A stretch of DNA of 64,000 bases, taken from an uncultured Clostridium sp. (GTDB lineage: Bacteria; Bacillota; Clostridia; Lachnospirales; Lachnospiraceae). The notes under the pieces are model-generated. The model was not told where the DNA came from. It ran no database searches and saw nothing but the letters and a program-made list of their open reading frames with translations. Shown here one piece after another: positions 43,757 to 52,990 of this stretch. The position numbers and the translations under genes were made by a program. Location of the stretch: positions 25,047 through 89,046 of the forward strand of contig CAKSBP010000008.1 in NCBI GenBank assembly GCA_934438135.1, read 5' to 3'. Positions within the stretch are counted from its first letter, which is position 1. The number at the start of each line of letters is the position of its first letter.

Positions 43757-45544
43757 CTACTTAATAATAATTTTATCCATAAAACTTACCCTGTTAAACG
43801 GCAGCATAAAATAATATCCCTCTGCAAACATGTGCAGTTTATCAATAATTTCACTGGCAATGGCTGCACCTGTTATTTCCGCTTCTTCTCTGGACATATC
43901 CGGATGATAACGGTTTAATATTTCGTCTGGCACATGAATGCCTGCAATTTCATTCTTTACAAAATTTGCATTCCGGTAACTGGTAAATGGCATAATACCG
44001 CATAAAATCCTGGCACCGGTTCTTCGCTTAATCTCATGAATTCTTTCAATATCCTCATCTGAATAAATTGGCTGAGTCAGAAAATAAGACGCCCCTTGTT
44101 CCATCTTGCGGTTCACCTTTGTAATAATCGGTTCCAGATTTCCAGCGTAGTTAAGTGCTCCACCATAAATCAATGGTTCCTTTCTGAAATGCTCCTGATT
44201 CATTTCTTTCACAAAATTCATCAATTTAACAGAATTGTAATCAAATACTCCCGTTACACTTCCACGATTGACGCTTGGAATCGGATCTCCTGTTACCAAA
44301 AGAAGATTTCTAATATCATTAATATACGCTCCCAGGAGTGTCGAACGCATGGAAATCATATTCCGGTCACGACAGCTTACATGAGGCATAACATCAATTC
44401 CAACTTCTCTTGCAATTTTAATACTCATAAGAATCGAATCTGCACGGCTTCGTCCACCTGGCGAATCTGCCATTGTGATAATATCTACATTCCGTTTTTT
44501 CAAATACTGAGCATGTTCAATAAGCTTTTCATACTCTGCATCATATGGAGGGTCCAGTTCTACCAGTACAACTTTTTTTCCATCCAGAATCTTCTGATAA
44601 AAATCACTGTATTTTACTTCCTGTTCCGGTTTTTCTTCTTTTTCTCCCGTCTCAATTGACATAGCAGAGAGCACCGGATGAAGCGAAATTTTCTCTTTTA
44701 ATTTACGAATATAATCTGGTGTCGTTCCACAGCAGCCTCCCACAATTGAAATTCCATACTTAGAAATCTCCATCATGTTTTCCACAAAATACTCCGTGTT
44801 ATTCATAAAAACCATACGATTACTAAGCTGTTCTGGATATCCAGCATTCGGCATCACTGTAAAATACTTGTTTTTTGGCAGTTCCAGTTTACGAATAATC
44901 TGTCCCATATGTCCCGAACCAATTCCACAGTTCAATCCAACACCATCAATTTCCGGCATCTTCTCTACATCTTCCATCAGACGTTTTGCACTGATTCCCA
45001 TTGAAGTATACCCATTTTTATTAATACAGAAATTTACCATGATAAAAATATCACTTTTGCTGCGAATGTAACGTACTACTTCTGACAGCATTCCAATTTC
45101 TGAAAAAGTCTCAAATAAAATAGCAGATACTCCTTCCTCCAAGAAAATATCGCACATCTTCTTATATTCTTTCAATGCCTGTTCTTCCGAAGTATCTCCA
45201 TTTACCGGAATCGGTCCAATGTCTCCGGCAATAAACACAGTTTCCTCTTTAAGTGCAGATTCCTTTACTGCCTTTTTCGCAATATGTACTGCACTTCGAA
45301 AAATTTCCTCCTGCTTTTCCGGAGTCATTTCTAAAATTCCCCTGTTAGCTGCAAATGTGTTCGTTCGAATTAGTCTTGCGCCTGCCGCAATATACTCTTT
45401 ATGTATGGATACTATTTTCTCTGGTGAGATGATATTCGCCATCTCACTTATCAGCCTGTCATCTTCACCCAGACAGGCATAATAAGTTCCCATGGCACCA
45501 TCTGCAATTAATCTGTACTTTTTTAAATATTCTCTAATTTCCAT
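43757..45544 (-). CDS. Bifunctional homocysteine S-methyltransferase / methylenetetrahydrofolate reductase (YitJ-like)
   Basis: The 595-residue fusion has an N-terminal Hcy methyltransferase domain (about 1-290, zinc ligands in GGCCGTTPDYIRKL near 270) and a C-terminal MTHFR TIM barrel (about 305-580: LVELDPPYDAEYEKL, ITMADSPGGRSRADSI, YFLTQPIYSDED). The second half would supply 5-methyl-THF for metH directly downstream. The domain order matches B. subtilis YitJ. It has its own promoter. No SAM riboswitch is present in the 75 bases upstream. Confidence 0.9.
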   Translation of the reverse strand: MEIREYLKKYRLIADGAMGTYYACLGEDDRLISEMANIISPEKIVSIHKEYIAAGARLIRTNTFAANRGILEMTPEKQEEIFRSAVHIAKKAVKESALKEETVFIAGDIGPIPVNGDTSEEQALKEYKKMCDIFLEEGVSAILFETFSEIGMLSEVVRYIRSKSDIFIMVNFCINKNGYTSMGISAKRLMEDVEKMPEIDGVGLNCGIGSGHMGQIIRKLELPKNKYFTVMPNAGYPEQLSNRMVFMNNTEYFVENMMEISKYGISIVGGCCGTTPDYIRKLKEKISLHPVLSAMSIETGEKEEKPEQEVKYSDFYQKILDGKKVVLVELDPPYDAEYEKLIEHAQYLKKRNVDIITMADSPGGRSRADSILMSIKIAREVGIDVMPHVSCRDRNMISMRSTLLGAYINDIRNLLLVTGDPIPSVNRGSVTGVFDYNSVKLMNFVKEMNQEHFRKEPLIYGGALNYAGNLEPIITKVNRKMEQGASYFLTQPIYSDEDIERIHEIKRRTGARILCGIMPFTSYRNANFVKNEIAGIHVPDEILNRYHPDMSREEAEITGAAIASEIIDKLHMFAEGYYFMLPFNRVSFMDKIIIK

Positions 45545-45586
45545 TCAAATACTCCTTAACCATTTCTCCACTACGTTGACCAGCTT

Positions 45587-45616
45587 ATCATATCACACCT
45601 GTAATTTCGTGTTCAA
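45587..45616 (-). promoter_or_regulatory. Promoter of the YitJ-like/metH unit
   Basis: Minus-strand TTGAAC (45616-45611), 18-base spacer, TATGAT (45592-45587). Its -35 box abuts the stop of the amidase gene. Confidence 0.5.
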
Positions 45617-45619
45617 GGA

Positions 45620-46300
45620 TTATGTGTTATCTTGGATATATTGAAAAACATCATTTTTAAACTGGTTCCATTTATCTTCATGTTCCACATAATACTTGGG
45701 GCACATTTTTCCCGTCACATCATAATGCCGGATAATATTTCTTTTCTTCAAGTTATACCTGCCGCACAGCCATGCAGTCAACTTTACAAGAGAATCATAT
45801 GTCTTCTGGTTAAATTTTCCATTTCTCCCAGGATGGCAGCATTCGATACTAATCGTATCAGAATTTCTCTCATTAGACGCATATGCAATCTCATTTAATG
45901 GAATACACTGTACGACTTCGCCATTCAATCCAATAATAAAATGGCTGCTGGCATAGGTTTCTTTTGATTCTTTGAGATTCTCAAAATAATTCCGGTTGCC
46001 TTCAGCACTTGCTCCAGGATTCGCTGTGTAATGTACCACAACTCCTCTGATTTTTCTCAGCTTAATCTGCGGTCTGGAATACTTATTGGGTGTCAGATAC
46101 ATCTCTGTCACTTCCAGTTTTCCCACCTTTTTAGTAGGAAACATACCCGAAAACAAGCCGCTTCCTGATTCGCCTTTTTTCGACAACTGTGCTGCACGCA
46201 TCATTCCTATCATTACAAGAACCAGAAGTGCCCCCATGCTTAATATCAGCAATATAGTCTGCTTTCTACGCCGTTTCCGGCGTGTTCTTTTACTGCTCAT
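45620..46300 (-). CDS. N-acetylmuramoyl-L-alanine amidase (Amidase_2), membrane-anchored
   Basis: The 226-residue protein has a very basic cytoplasmic N-terminus, one membrane helix (about 14-34) and an Amidase_2/PGRP domain (about 75-220). Zinc ligands are expected at His in VVVHYTANPG and at His and Cys in IRHYDVTGKMCPKYY. It cleaves peptide side chains from glycan strands of peptidoglycan. It is the last gene before the yitJ-like unit and is not clearly part of an operon. Confidence 0.85.
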   Translation of the reverse strand: MSSKRTRRKRRRKQTILLILSMGALLVLVMIGMMRAAQLSKKGESGSGLFSGMFPTKKVGKLEVTEMYLTPNKYSRPQIKLRKIRGVVVHYTANPGASAEGNRNYFENLKESKETYASSHFIIGLNGEVVQCIPLNEIAYASNERNSDTISIECCHPGRNGKFNQKTYDSLVKLTAWLCGRYNLKKRNIIRHYDVTGKMCPKYYVEHEDKWNQFKNDVFQYIQDNT

Positions 46301-46324
46301 TTCATCACCTTTTTCCTGGTTCTT

Positions 46325-46366
46325 TGTAAAAAAAGATAAAGCATTGAAATCAACACTTTATCTTTC
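46325..46366 (-). terminator. Terminator after pyk
   Basis: AAAGATAAAG and CTTTATCTTT (perfect 10 bp), loop 14, then TTTTTTTAC on the minus strand. Confidence 0.85.
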
Positions 46367-46418
46367 TTTGTCTTCTAACCTATTATTTCACAATATATCA
46401 AAAATTACAAGACGAAAG

Positions 46419-47849
46419 TTAGTTTAATTCCTCTCCAACTTTCTGAACTTTAATCATGTTTGTTGTTCCTTCTACACCTAAAGGCACACCAGCTGCAATA
46501 ACGGTAACGTCACCGTCTGCTAAATGTCCGGCTTCTTTTGTCTTTTCAATTGCATAGTTAAATAAATCAAATGTTTCTTCTTTCATTTCTACTTTCACAG
46601 GAACTACGCCCCATGTAAGATTTAACTGACGAAGAACCTGATCATCAATGGCACATCCAATTACCGGACACATTGGCCTGTATTTAGACACACGTCTTGC
46701 AGTAGAACCGGAAAGTGTAACAGAGATGATATTCTTTGCATTTAAGTCATGAGCAGTACTAACAGTTGCTCTAGAAATTGCTTCGCGAATTGTAAATCCT
46801 TCTCTTGTCACCATATTTTGAAAACGTTTTTTGTAATCTACTACTTCTTCTGTTCTTACTGCAATACGGCACATTGTTTTGAATGCTTCCACTGGATATT
46901 TACCTGCAGCAGTTTCTCCAGATAACATAATTGCACCAGAACCATCATAAATTGCATTAGCAACGTCAGAGATTTCTGCTCTGGTTGGTCTTGGGTTTTT
47001 CATCATGGAATCTAACATCTGTGTCGCAGTAATAACCTGTTTTCCAGCATGATAAACTTTTTTGATAATCATCTTCTGGATAATCGGCACTTCTTCACCT
47101 GGAATTTCAACTCCCATGTCACCACGGGCGACCATAATACCATCCGAAGCTTCGATAATTTCATCGATATTATCTACACCTTCTTTATTTTCAATCTTAG
47201 AAATGATACGGATTTTGCTTCCACCATTTTCTGATAATACTTTTCTGATTTCAAATACGTCATCTGCAGTACGCACGAAAGAAGCAGCAACAAAGTCATA
47301 TCCCATTTTACATCCAAAAACAAGATCATCTTTATCTTTCTGGCTTAAGTAAGGCATTGTTAATCTTGTTCCAGGAACATTAACACCTTTCTTGTTAGAA
47401 ACTGGTCCATCATTTAAAACAGTACACACAATGTCTGTATCTGTCTTTTCATTTACTACCAGTTCAATTAAACCATCATCAATTAAAATCTGTCTTCCTA
47501 CTTCGATATCGTGTGGAAGATCTTTATAACTAATAGAAACTATTTCATTGGTTCCTTCAATTTCACGAGTAGTCAGTGTAAATTTCTGTCCTTTTACTAA
47601 CTGTTCTTTACCATTTTCAAAATCTCTTAAACGGATTTCTGGTCCTTTTGTGTCTAACAGTGCTGCAATTGGACGTCCAACTTCTTCACGAACCTGACAC
47701 AAAGCCTTAAATCTGCCTCCTTGTTCTTCATAAGAACCATGGGAAAAATTAAATCTAGCTACATCCATTCCTGCTTCGGCTAGTTGTTTCAGTACTCCTG
47801 GTCTGTCTGTAGCTGGTCCTAATGTACAAATAATCTTGGTTTTTCTCAT
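46419..47849 (-). CDS. pyk: Pyruvate kinase
   Basis: The 476-residue enzyme makes pyruvate and ATP from phosphoenolpyruvate and ADP. The N-terminus KTKIICTLGPATD, the substrate loop DTKGPEIR, the Lys in IISKIENKEGVDNID (near 220) and the Mg site in MVARGDMGVEIP are all canonical. It lacks the extra C-terminal PEP-utilising domain present in some Bacillus and clostridial pyruvate kinases. It is transcribed alone from the 47850-48165 region. Confidence 0.96.
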   Translation of the reverse strand: MRKTKIICTLGPATDRPGVLKQLAEAGMDVARFNFSHGSYEEQGGRFKALCQVREEVGRPIAALLDTKGPEIRLRDFENGKEQLVKGQKFTLTTREIEGTNEIVSISYKDLPHDIEVGRQILIDDGLIELVVNEKTDTDIVCTVLNDGPVSNKKGVNVPGTRLTMPYLSQKDKDDLVFGCKMGYDFVAASFVRTADDVFEIRKVLSENGGSKIRIISKIENKEGVDNIDEIIEASDGIMVARGDMGVEIPGEEVPIIQKMIIKKVYHAGKQVITATQMLDSMMKNPRPTRAEISDVANAIYDGSGAIMLSGETAAGKYPVEAFKTMCRIAVRTEEVVDYKKRFQNMVTREGFTIREAISRATVSTAHDLNAKNIISVTLSGSTARRVSKYRPMCPVIGCAIDDQVLRQLNLTWGVVPVKVEMKEETFDLFNYAIEKTKEAGHLADGDVTVIAAGVPLGVEGTTNMIKVQKVGEELN

Positions 47850-48375
47850 ATGCTTTTGCCTTTCTTTCTAGTATTTTCCAATTCAAAAAAGCAGATATTC
47901 CGCTAATTGAATTATTTTATATGAATGATACAGCACATTATATAATACCATTTTCCCCTAAAACCATTTTTTTATTAATGTTAAGTTTCAACCCTTTTCT
48001 TGCATTTCCTGTATTGTTTTTCCTGCTTCTTACGTAAATACGGAACCAAAAATTACAACTGTTTATTATGTAATTTTTTAATACCTTCCACGCCAGTACA
48101 AATTCCTTGTCACATTTATGTTCATGAATATAAATTTCTTTTAGAAAGTTAAATTCTTATAACATAAAAAAAGTACCAGATGTATTACTCTGATACCAAA
48201 AGTGTCTACAAAATGAATTTTAGTTCATTACGAACCTCTATTCATTTTGTAATACACTGTTTTACTTTCATAAAACTATCTCAGAAATACTGGATTATTA
48301 TAACAAATTTCCAATCCCGTTTCAACCGATTTTCAGATTCTGGAAAAACCAATATATAGTTAGATTTACTTTTTA
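47850..48375. other. Intergenic region between guaB and pyk
   Basis: These 526 bases have no coding frame with a clear binding site. From the guaB side (right) come an inverted repeat ACAAAATGAA/TTCATTTTGT (48208-48250) and the guaB terminator (48165-48197). The left part should contain the pyk promoter; a minus-strand TATAAT near 47945 is the best -10 candidate, but its -35 box is poor. The leader of pyk would be about 90 bases. Confidence 0.5.
48165..48197 (-). terminator. Terminator after guaB
   Basis: GTATCAGA and TCTGGTAC pair (one G-T), loop 8, followed by T7 on the minus strand. A second hairpin (48208-48250) precedes it in the same transcript. Confidence 0.75.
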
Positions 48376-49830
48376 TTACTTCTCTACACTATAATTAGGA
48401 GCTTCCTTTGTAATATGAATGTCGTGAGGATGACTTTCTTTCAGTGATGCTGCACTAATCTTAACAAATTTACCATTTTCTTTTAGTTCTTCAATGGTAT
48501 GACATCCACAGTATCCCATACCGGAACGAATTCCGCCGACTAACTGGAATACCGTATCTTCTACTGTTCCTTTATATGCAACTCGTCCTTCTACACCCTC
48601 TGGTACAAGTTTCTTCGCATTTTCCTGGAAATAACGGTCTTTACTTCCGTTTTCCATAGCACCGATAGAGCCCATGCCACGGTAAACTTTATATTTTCTT
48701 CCCTGAAATAATTCGAATGTTCCTGGTGCTTCATCACAGCCTGCAAAAATACTTCCCATCATACAGAGGTTTGCACCTGCTGCAATGGCTTTCGTCATAT
48801 CGCCCGAGTACTTAATACCACCATCTGCGATAACTGGAATTCCATAAGTTTTTGCTGCTTCATAGCAGTTCATGATAGCAGTAATCTGCGGAACACCAAT
48901 ACCAGCAACAACACGGGTTGTACAAATAGAACCTGGTCCAATACCAACTTTAACCGCATCTACACCTGCTTCGATTAATGCTTTGGTAGCTTCGCCTGTC
49001 GCAATATTACCAGCAATAATCTGTAAATCAGGATATGCTTCACGAACCATTTTTACAACACGTAATACATTAGCAGAATGACCATGTGCCGTATCAATAA
49101 CAATTGCATCTACTTTTGCTTTTACAAGTGCTTCTACCCGGTCAAGGATGTTCGCTGTAACACCCACACCTGCTGCACAAAGAAGTCTTCCCTGGGAATC
49201 TTTTGCTGAAAGAGGATATTTAATCTGTTTTTCAATATCCTTAATCGTAATTAATCCTTTCAGATTTCCGTCCTTATCCACGATAGGGAGTTTTTCTTTT
49301 CTTGCATTTGCAAGAATCTTTTTTGCTTCTTCTAATGTAATACCTTCTTCTGCTGTAATTAAACCTTCAGATGTCATACACTCTTTAATCTTACGAGAAA
49401 AGTCTGTCTCAAATTTTAAGTCACGGTTCGTAATAATACCTACCAGTTTCTTTCCTTCTGTAATAGGAACACCGGAAATACGATATTTAGCCATTAAATT
49501 GTTGGCATCTTCCAATGTATGATCTGGAGATAAATAAAATGGGTCAGTAATAACACCATTTTCAGAACGTTTTACTTTGTCTACTTCCTCTGCCTGCGCT
49601 TCAATCGACATATTCTTATGAATAACACCAATTCCACCCTGTCTTGCCATGGCAATTGCCATTCTGTGTTCTGTAACTGTGTCCATTCCTGCACTCATCA
49701 TAGGGATATTCAATCTAATCTTTCTGGTTAAGTTCGTACCTAAATCAACCTGATTTGGAATAACCTCTGAATAAGCTGGCACCAATAAGACATCATCAAA
49801 TGTAATGCCCTCACCGATAATTGTACCCAT
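48376..49830 (-). CDS. guaB: Inosine-5'-monophosphate dehydrogenase
   Basis: The 484-residue enzyme oxidises IMP to XMP, the entry to GMP synthesis. The start ITFDDVLLVPAYSEV, two CBS domains (about 90-205), the catalytic Cys loop GPGSICTTRVVAGIGVPQ (near 295) and the flap segment SKDRYFQ are present. I use ATG 49830, which follows GAGG and opens with MGTIIGEG; an upstream in-frame start at 49863 would add 11 unconserved residues. Confidence 0.96.
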   Translation of the reverse strand: MGTIIGEGITFDDVLLVPAYSEVIPNQVDLGTNLTRKIRLNIPMMSAGMDTVTEHRMAIAMARQGGIGVIHKNMSIEAQAEEVDKVKRSENGVITDPFYLSPDHTLEDANNLMAKYRISGVPITEGKKLVGIITNRDLKFETDFSRKIKECMTSEGLITAEEGITLEEAKKILANARKEKLPIVDKDGNLKGLITIKDIEKQIKYPLSAKDSQGRLLCAAGVGVTANILDRVEALVKAKVDAIVIDTAHGHSANVLRVVKMVREAYPDLQIIAGNIATGEATKALIEAGVDAVKVGIGPGSICTTRVVAGIGVPQITAIMNCYEAAKTYGIPVIADGGIKYSGDMTKAIAAGANLCMMGSIFAGCDEAPGTFELFQGRKYKVYRGMGSIGAMENGSKDRYFQENAKKLVPEGVEGRVAYKGTVEDTVFQLVGGIRSGMGYCGCHTIEELKENGKFVKISAASLKESHPHDIHITKEAPNYSVEK

Positions 49831-49980
49831 TTTAAAACCTCGCTTTCTTTCGTCTCTAATCAATAAACTCCTGTAATGGTAATTTTAAAAATTATAGCCA
49901 AATGTCAAGGCTTTGTCAAGACGAATCCCCTCGTTCACTTATTAAAATCCCTAATATTAATTATAATCTCATGCGTTTTC

Positions 49981-50475
49981 CTATTTTTTTACTTTGCTTG
50001 GAGATTTCATATACATGCATTCCACCATTTTTTCAGTTGGATTGAAATAAATCTTTCTCTGACCTTCGTCTCCAGATGTAATAATCAGGTACGCTTTTTT
50101 TCTTCCGGTACTGAAATCATTTACTGTTTTTATGTTTTGGTGTTCGTAGTCTGAAGCGCGATCCGGTGATGCTACCACTTCTACGTTTTCCATATCAATT
50201 CGTAACATGGTTTTTCTCTTTGAGCCGCCTGTAATCTTGTCGAAATCAATCTGTCCATCGCAGAAGATGTATTCATATTCTACTTTTGACAGTCTTGGTA
50301 TCGCATAAAATGCAACAACTGCAAGAATACCGGTTACAGGTGCAAAGAATGGCAATTGAAACATAATAGCAAGTAATAATGAAAGTACAATTGCAACAAT
50401 AAGTAATACCTTTAAAAAGGTCGCCCCAAAAGATGGTCTGGATTTAATCCCAGCCTCTGCATATGATTCGTTCAT
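49981..50475 (-). CDS. Small membrane protein of unknown function (DUF6106-like)
   Basis: The 164-residue protein has two hydrophobic segments near the N-terminus (about 21-40 and 43-62) and a cytoplasmic C-terminal part of about 95 residues with alternating strands (YEYIFCDGQIDFDKI and KIYFNPTEKMVECM). I associate this pattern with a family found in Lachnospiraceae, annotated as DUF6106, but I cannot confirm it. It stands alone between guaB and groEL. ATG at 50475 follows AAGGAGG. Confidence 0.7.
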   Translation of the reverse strand: MNESYAEAGIKSRPSFGATFLKVLLIVAIVLSLLLAIMFQLPFFAPVTGILAVVAFYAIPRLSKVEYEYIFCDGQIDFDKITGGSKRKTMLRIDMENVEVVASPDRASDYEHQNIKTVNDFSTGRKKAYLIITSGDEGQRKIYFNPTEKMVECMYMKSPSKVKK

Positions 50476-50661
50476 TTTGTTCCTCCTTATGTTAAATGTC
50501 CTGCTGTTTTATTATACTAAATAATGGGGGAGAAAGAAAGGAGAAGAAAGAAAAACTGTGTATATCAAGTGATAATCAATTAATTTGTTCAAAAAACTCA
50601 ACATAGTAAACTCTAAAATATTTTGTACAACTTATAAATACAGTATTTTATTTCCTTAAAT

Positions 50662-50698
50662 AAAAAAGAGAACCGCTCATCACAGTTCCCTTTTTCTC
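50662..50698 (-). terminator. Terminator after groEL
   Basis: AAAAAG-x-GAAC pairs with GTTC-x-CTTTTT, loop about 12, then T6 on the minus strand. Confidence 0.8.
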
Positions 50699-50719
50699 TA
50701 TATTGACTTTGAAAACAAA

Positions 50720-52345
50720 TTACATCATACCCATTCCTGGAGCTCCGCCTGCTGGCATTGCTGGAACATCTTCTTTAATAGTTGCAACAACTGATTCTGT
50801 TGTTAATAATGTAGATGCAACACTTGTAGCATTCTGTAATGCACTTCTTGTAACCTTAGCTGGGTCAAGAATACCTGCATCTACCATGTTTACATATTCT
50901 TCAGTAAGAGCATTAAATCCATTTCCTGGCTCACTTTCTCTTACTTTATTGATGATTACGGAACCTTCCAATCCTGCATTGTAGGAGATTGTGAATAATG
51001 GTGCTTCTAATGCTTTTAAAATAATCTGAGCACCAGTTTTTTCGTCTCCTTCTAAGGATGAAACTAATTCAGCAACTTTCTTGGAAGCATGAATATAAGC
51101 AGAACCACCACCTGCAATGATTCCTTCTTCTACTGCTGCTCTAGTAGCTGCCAGTGCATCTTCCATACGAAGTTTTGCTTCCTGCATTTCTGTTTCTGTT
51201 GCAGCACCAACACGAACAACTGCAACTCCACCAGATAATTTAGCAAGTCTTTCCTGTAATTTTTCTTTATCGAAATCAGAGGTTGTTTCTGCAATCTGAG
51301 TTTTAATCTGAGCAATTCTAGCGTCGATATCTTCTTTCTTTCCTTCGCCATCAACGATGATAGTATTTTCTTTCTGCACTTTAACAGATTTTGCACGGCC
51401 TAACTGCTCTAATGTAGTTTCTTTTAAGTCTAAACCAACTTCATCAGAAATTACGGTACCACCTGTTAAAATAGCGATATCCTGTAACATAGCCTTTCTT
51501 CTGTCACCATATCCTGGAGCTTTTACAGCAACAACAGAGAAAGTACCACGTAATTTATTGATAACTAATGTAGATAATGCTTCACCTTCTACATCTTCAG
51601 CAATGATTAACAATTTAGCACCATTCTGAACAACCTGCTCTAATAATGGAAGAATTTCCTGGATATTGGAAATTTTCTTATCTGTAATTAAGATATATGG
51701 ATTTTCAAGATTTGCCTCCATCTTATCCATATCAGTAGCCATGTATGCGGATACATATCCACGATCAAACTGCATACCTTCTACTAAATCTAATTCTGTT
51801 TTCATTGTCTTAGATTCTTCAATTGTGATAACACCATTATTAGATACTTTCTCCATAGCATCTGCAACCATTTCACCAACAGCTTCATCACCAGCAGAAA
51901 TAGCAGCAACTCTTGCAATCTGATCTTTTCCTGTAATTGTAGAGCTCATACCTTTGATTGCTTCTACTGCACAATCAGTTGCTTTCTTCATACCTTTACG
52001 TAAAATAATTGGGTTAGCACCTGCTGCTAAGTTCTTAACACCTTCATGAATCATAGCCTGAGCTAAAACAGTAGCTGTTGTTGTACCATCACCTGCTACG
52101 TCGTTTGTCTTAGTAGCAACTTCTTTTACTAACTGAGCACCCATGTTTTCAAATGCATCTTCTAACTCAATTTCTTTTGCGATAGTAACACCATCGTTTG
52201 TGATAAGTGGAGCACCAAAAGATTTATCAAGTACTACATTTCTTCCTTTTGGTCCTAATGTTACCTTAACAGTATCTGCTAATTTATTTACACCAGCTTC
52301 TAAAGCAGAACGGGCTTCTGCACCATATTTAATTTCTTTTGCCAT
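50720..52345 (-). CDS. groEL: Chaperonin GroEL (Hsp60)
   Basis: The 541-residue protein forms the double-ring folding chamber. The N-terminus AKEIKYGAEARSALEAGVNKLAD, the ATP site DGTTTATVLAQA (near 86), ISAGDEAVG and the flexible tail GGAPGMGMM are classical. It follows groES by 53 bases and is under HrcA control through the CIRCE site. ATG at 52345 follows an AGGAGG site. Confidence 0.98.
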   Translation of the reverse strand: MAKEIKYGAEARSALEAGVNKLADTVKVTLGPKGRNVVLDKSFGAPLITNDGVTIAKEIELEDAFENMGAQLVKEVATKTNDVAGDGTTTATVLAQAMIHEGVKNLAAGANPIILRKGMKKATDCAVEAIKGMSSTITGKDQIARVAAISAGDEAVGEMVADAMEKVSNNGVITIEESKTMKTELDLVEGMQFDRGYVSAYMATDMDKMEANLENPYILITDKKISNIQEILPLLEQVVQNGAKLLIIAEDVEGEALSTLVINKLRGTFSVVAVKAPGYGDRRKAMLQDIAILTGGTVISDEVGLDLKETTLEQLGRAKSVKVQKENTIIVDGEGKKEDIDARIAQIKTQIAETTSDFDKEKLQERLAKLSGGVAVVRVGAATETEMQEAKLRMEDALAATRAAVEEGIIAGGGSAYIHASKKVAELVSSLEGDEKTGAQIILKALEAPLFTISYNAGLEGSVIINKVRESEPGNGFNALTEEYVNMVDAGILDPAKVTRSALQNATSVASTLLTTESVVATIKEDVPAMPAGGAPGMGMM

Positions 52346-52398
52346 GAAAATTTCCTCCTATACAATCTAATTATTTATAACGAAAGATTTCTGAATTC

Positions 52399-52686
52399 TT
52401 ATTCCTCAACAATTGCTACAATATCATTCTGTTTTACAACAATATATTCTTCTCCGTCAAGTTTAACTGTTGTTCCAGCATATTTCTGATAGATTACCTT
52501 GTCGCCTGTTTTTACCTGCATAACAACTTCTTTGCCATCTACTACTCCACCAGGACCTACTGCAATTACTTCAGCCTGCTGTGGTTTTTCCTGTGCCTGA
52601 TCTGGTAATACAATACCTGATTTTGTTGTTTCTTCTGCTTCTAACTGTTTTAAAACTACTTTGTCGCCTAAAGGTACTAACTTCAT
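52399..52686 (-). CDS. groES: Co-chaperonin GroES (Hsp10)
   Basis: The 95-residue protein caps GroEL. It shows LVPLGDKVVLKQLEAEETTKSGIVLPD (including the mobile loop near 17-30) and KVIYQKYAGTTVKLDGEEY. It is the first gene of groESL, with CIRCE 65 bases upstream and a good AAGGAGGA site. Confidence 0.97.
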   Translation of the reverse strand: MKLVPLGDKVVLKQLEAEETTKSGIVLPDQAQEKPQQAEVIAVGPGGVVDGKEVVMQVKTGDKVIYQKYAGTTVKLDGEEYIVVKQNDIVAIVEE

Positions 52687-52750
52687 GTAATCTTCCTCCT
52701 TAATATATGATATAAATTATTTTCTAATATAAATACTCTAACTCTATTTA

Positions 52751-52777
52751 TTAGCACTCTCTTATAACGAGTGCTAA
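52751..52777. promoter_or_regulatory. CIRCE element (HrcA operator) of groESL
   Basis: TTAGCACTC-N9-GAGTGCTAA is a perfect match to the consensus. It lies just after the predicted transcription start, so HrcA binding should repress groESL and heat should relieve it. Confidence 0.97.
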
Positions 52778-52788
52778 CTGTTAAACAT

Positions 52789-52817
52789 ATATTAGTCAAT
52801 TTCATTATTTTGTGCAA
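52789..52817 (-). promoter_or_regulatory. Promoter of groESL
   Basis: Minus-strand TTGCAC (52817-52812), 17-base spacer, TAATAT (52794-52789). CIRCE begins about 11 bases after the -10 box. Confidence 0.65.
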
Positions 52818-52990
52818 CTTATGATAGGTTGTAAATTTAAGTATTTCAATAGTTTTCCTGTTGTTTTCTCATATTTTTTCTCGTTTTCTTATTTTTTCTA
52901 TTTCTTCATAATATATTCGCTATGCTATAATATTTATTACCATTTGTACCAGATATATTCATGAAACTCAAAAAAGAAAGGAAGGATTAC

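Noticed and set aside
44096..44659. Long plus-strand open frame antisense to the YitJ-like gene
   Set aside because: No binding site and no family resemblance; the minus-strand fusion enzyme with clear motifs fully explains the region.
45545..45619. Possible SAM riboswitch before the YitJ-like/metH unit
   Set aside because: Only 75 bases separate it from the amidase gene, too short for a SAM riboswitch; the promoter candidate fills the space.
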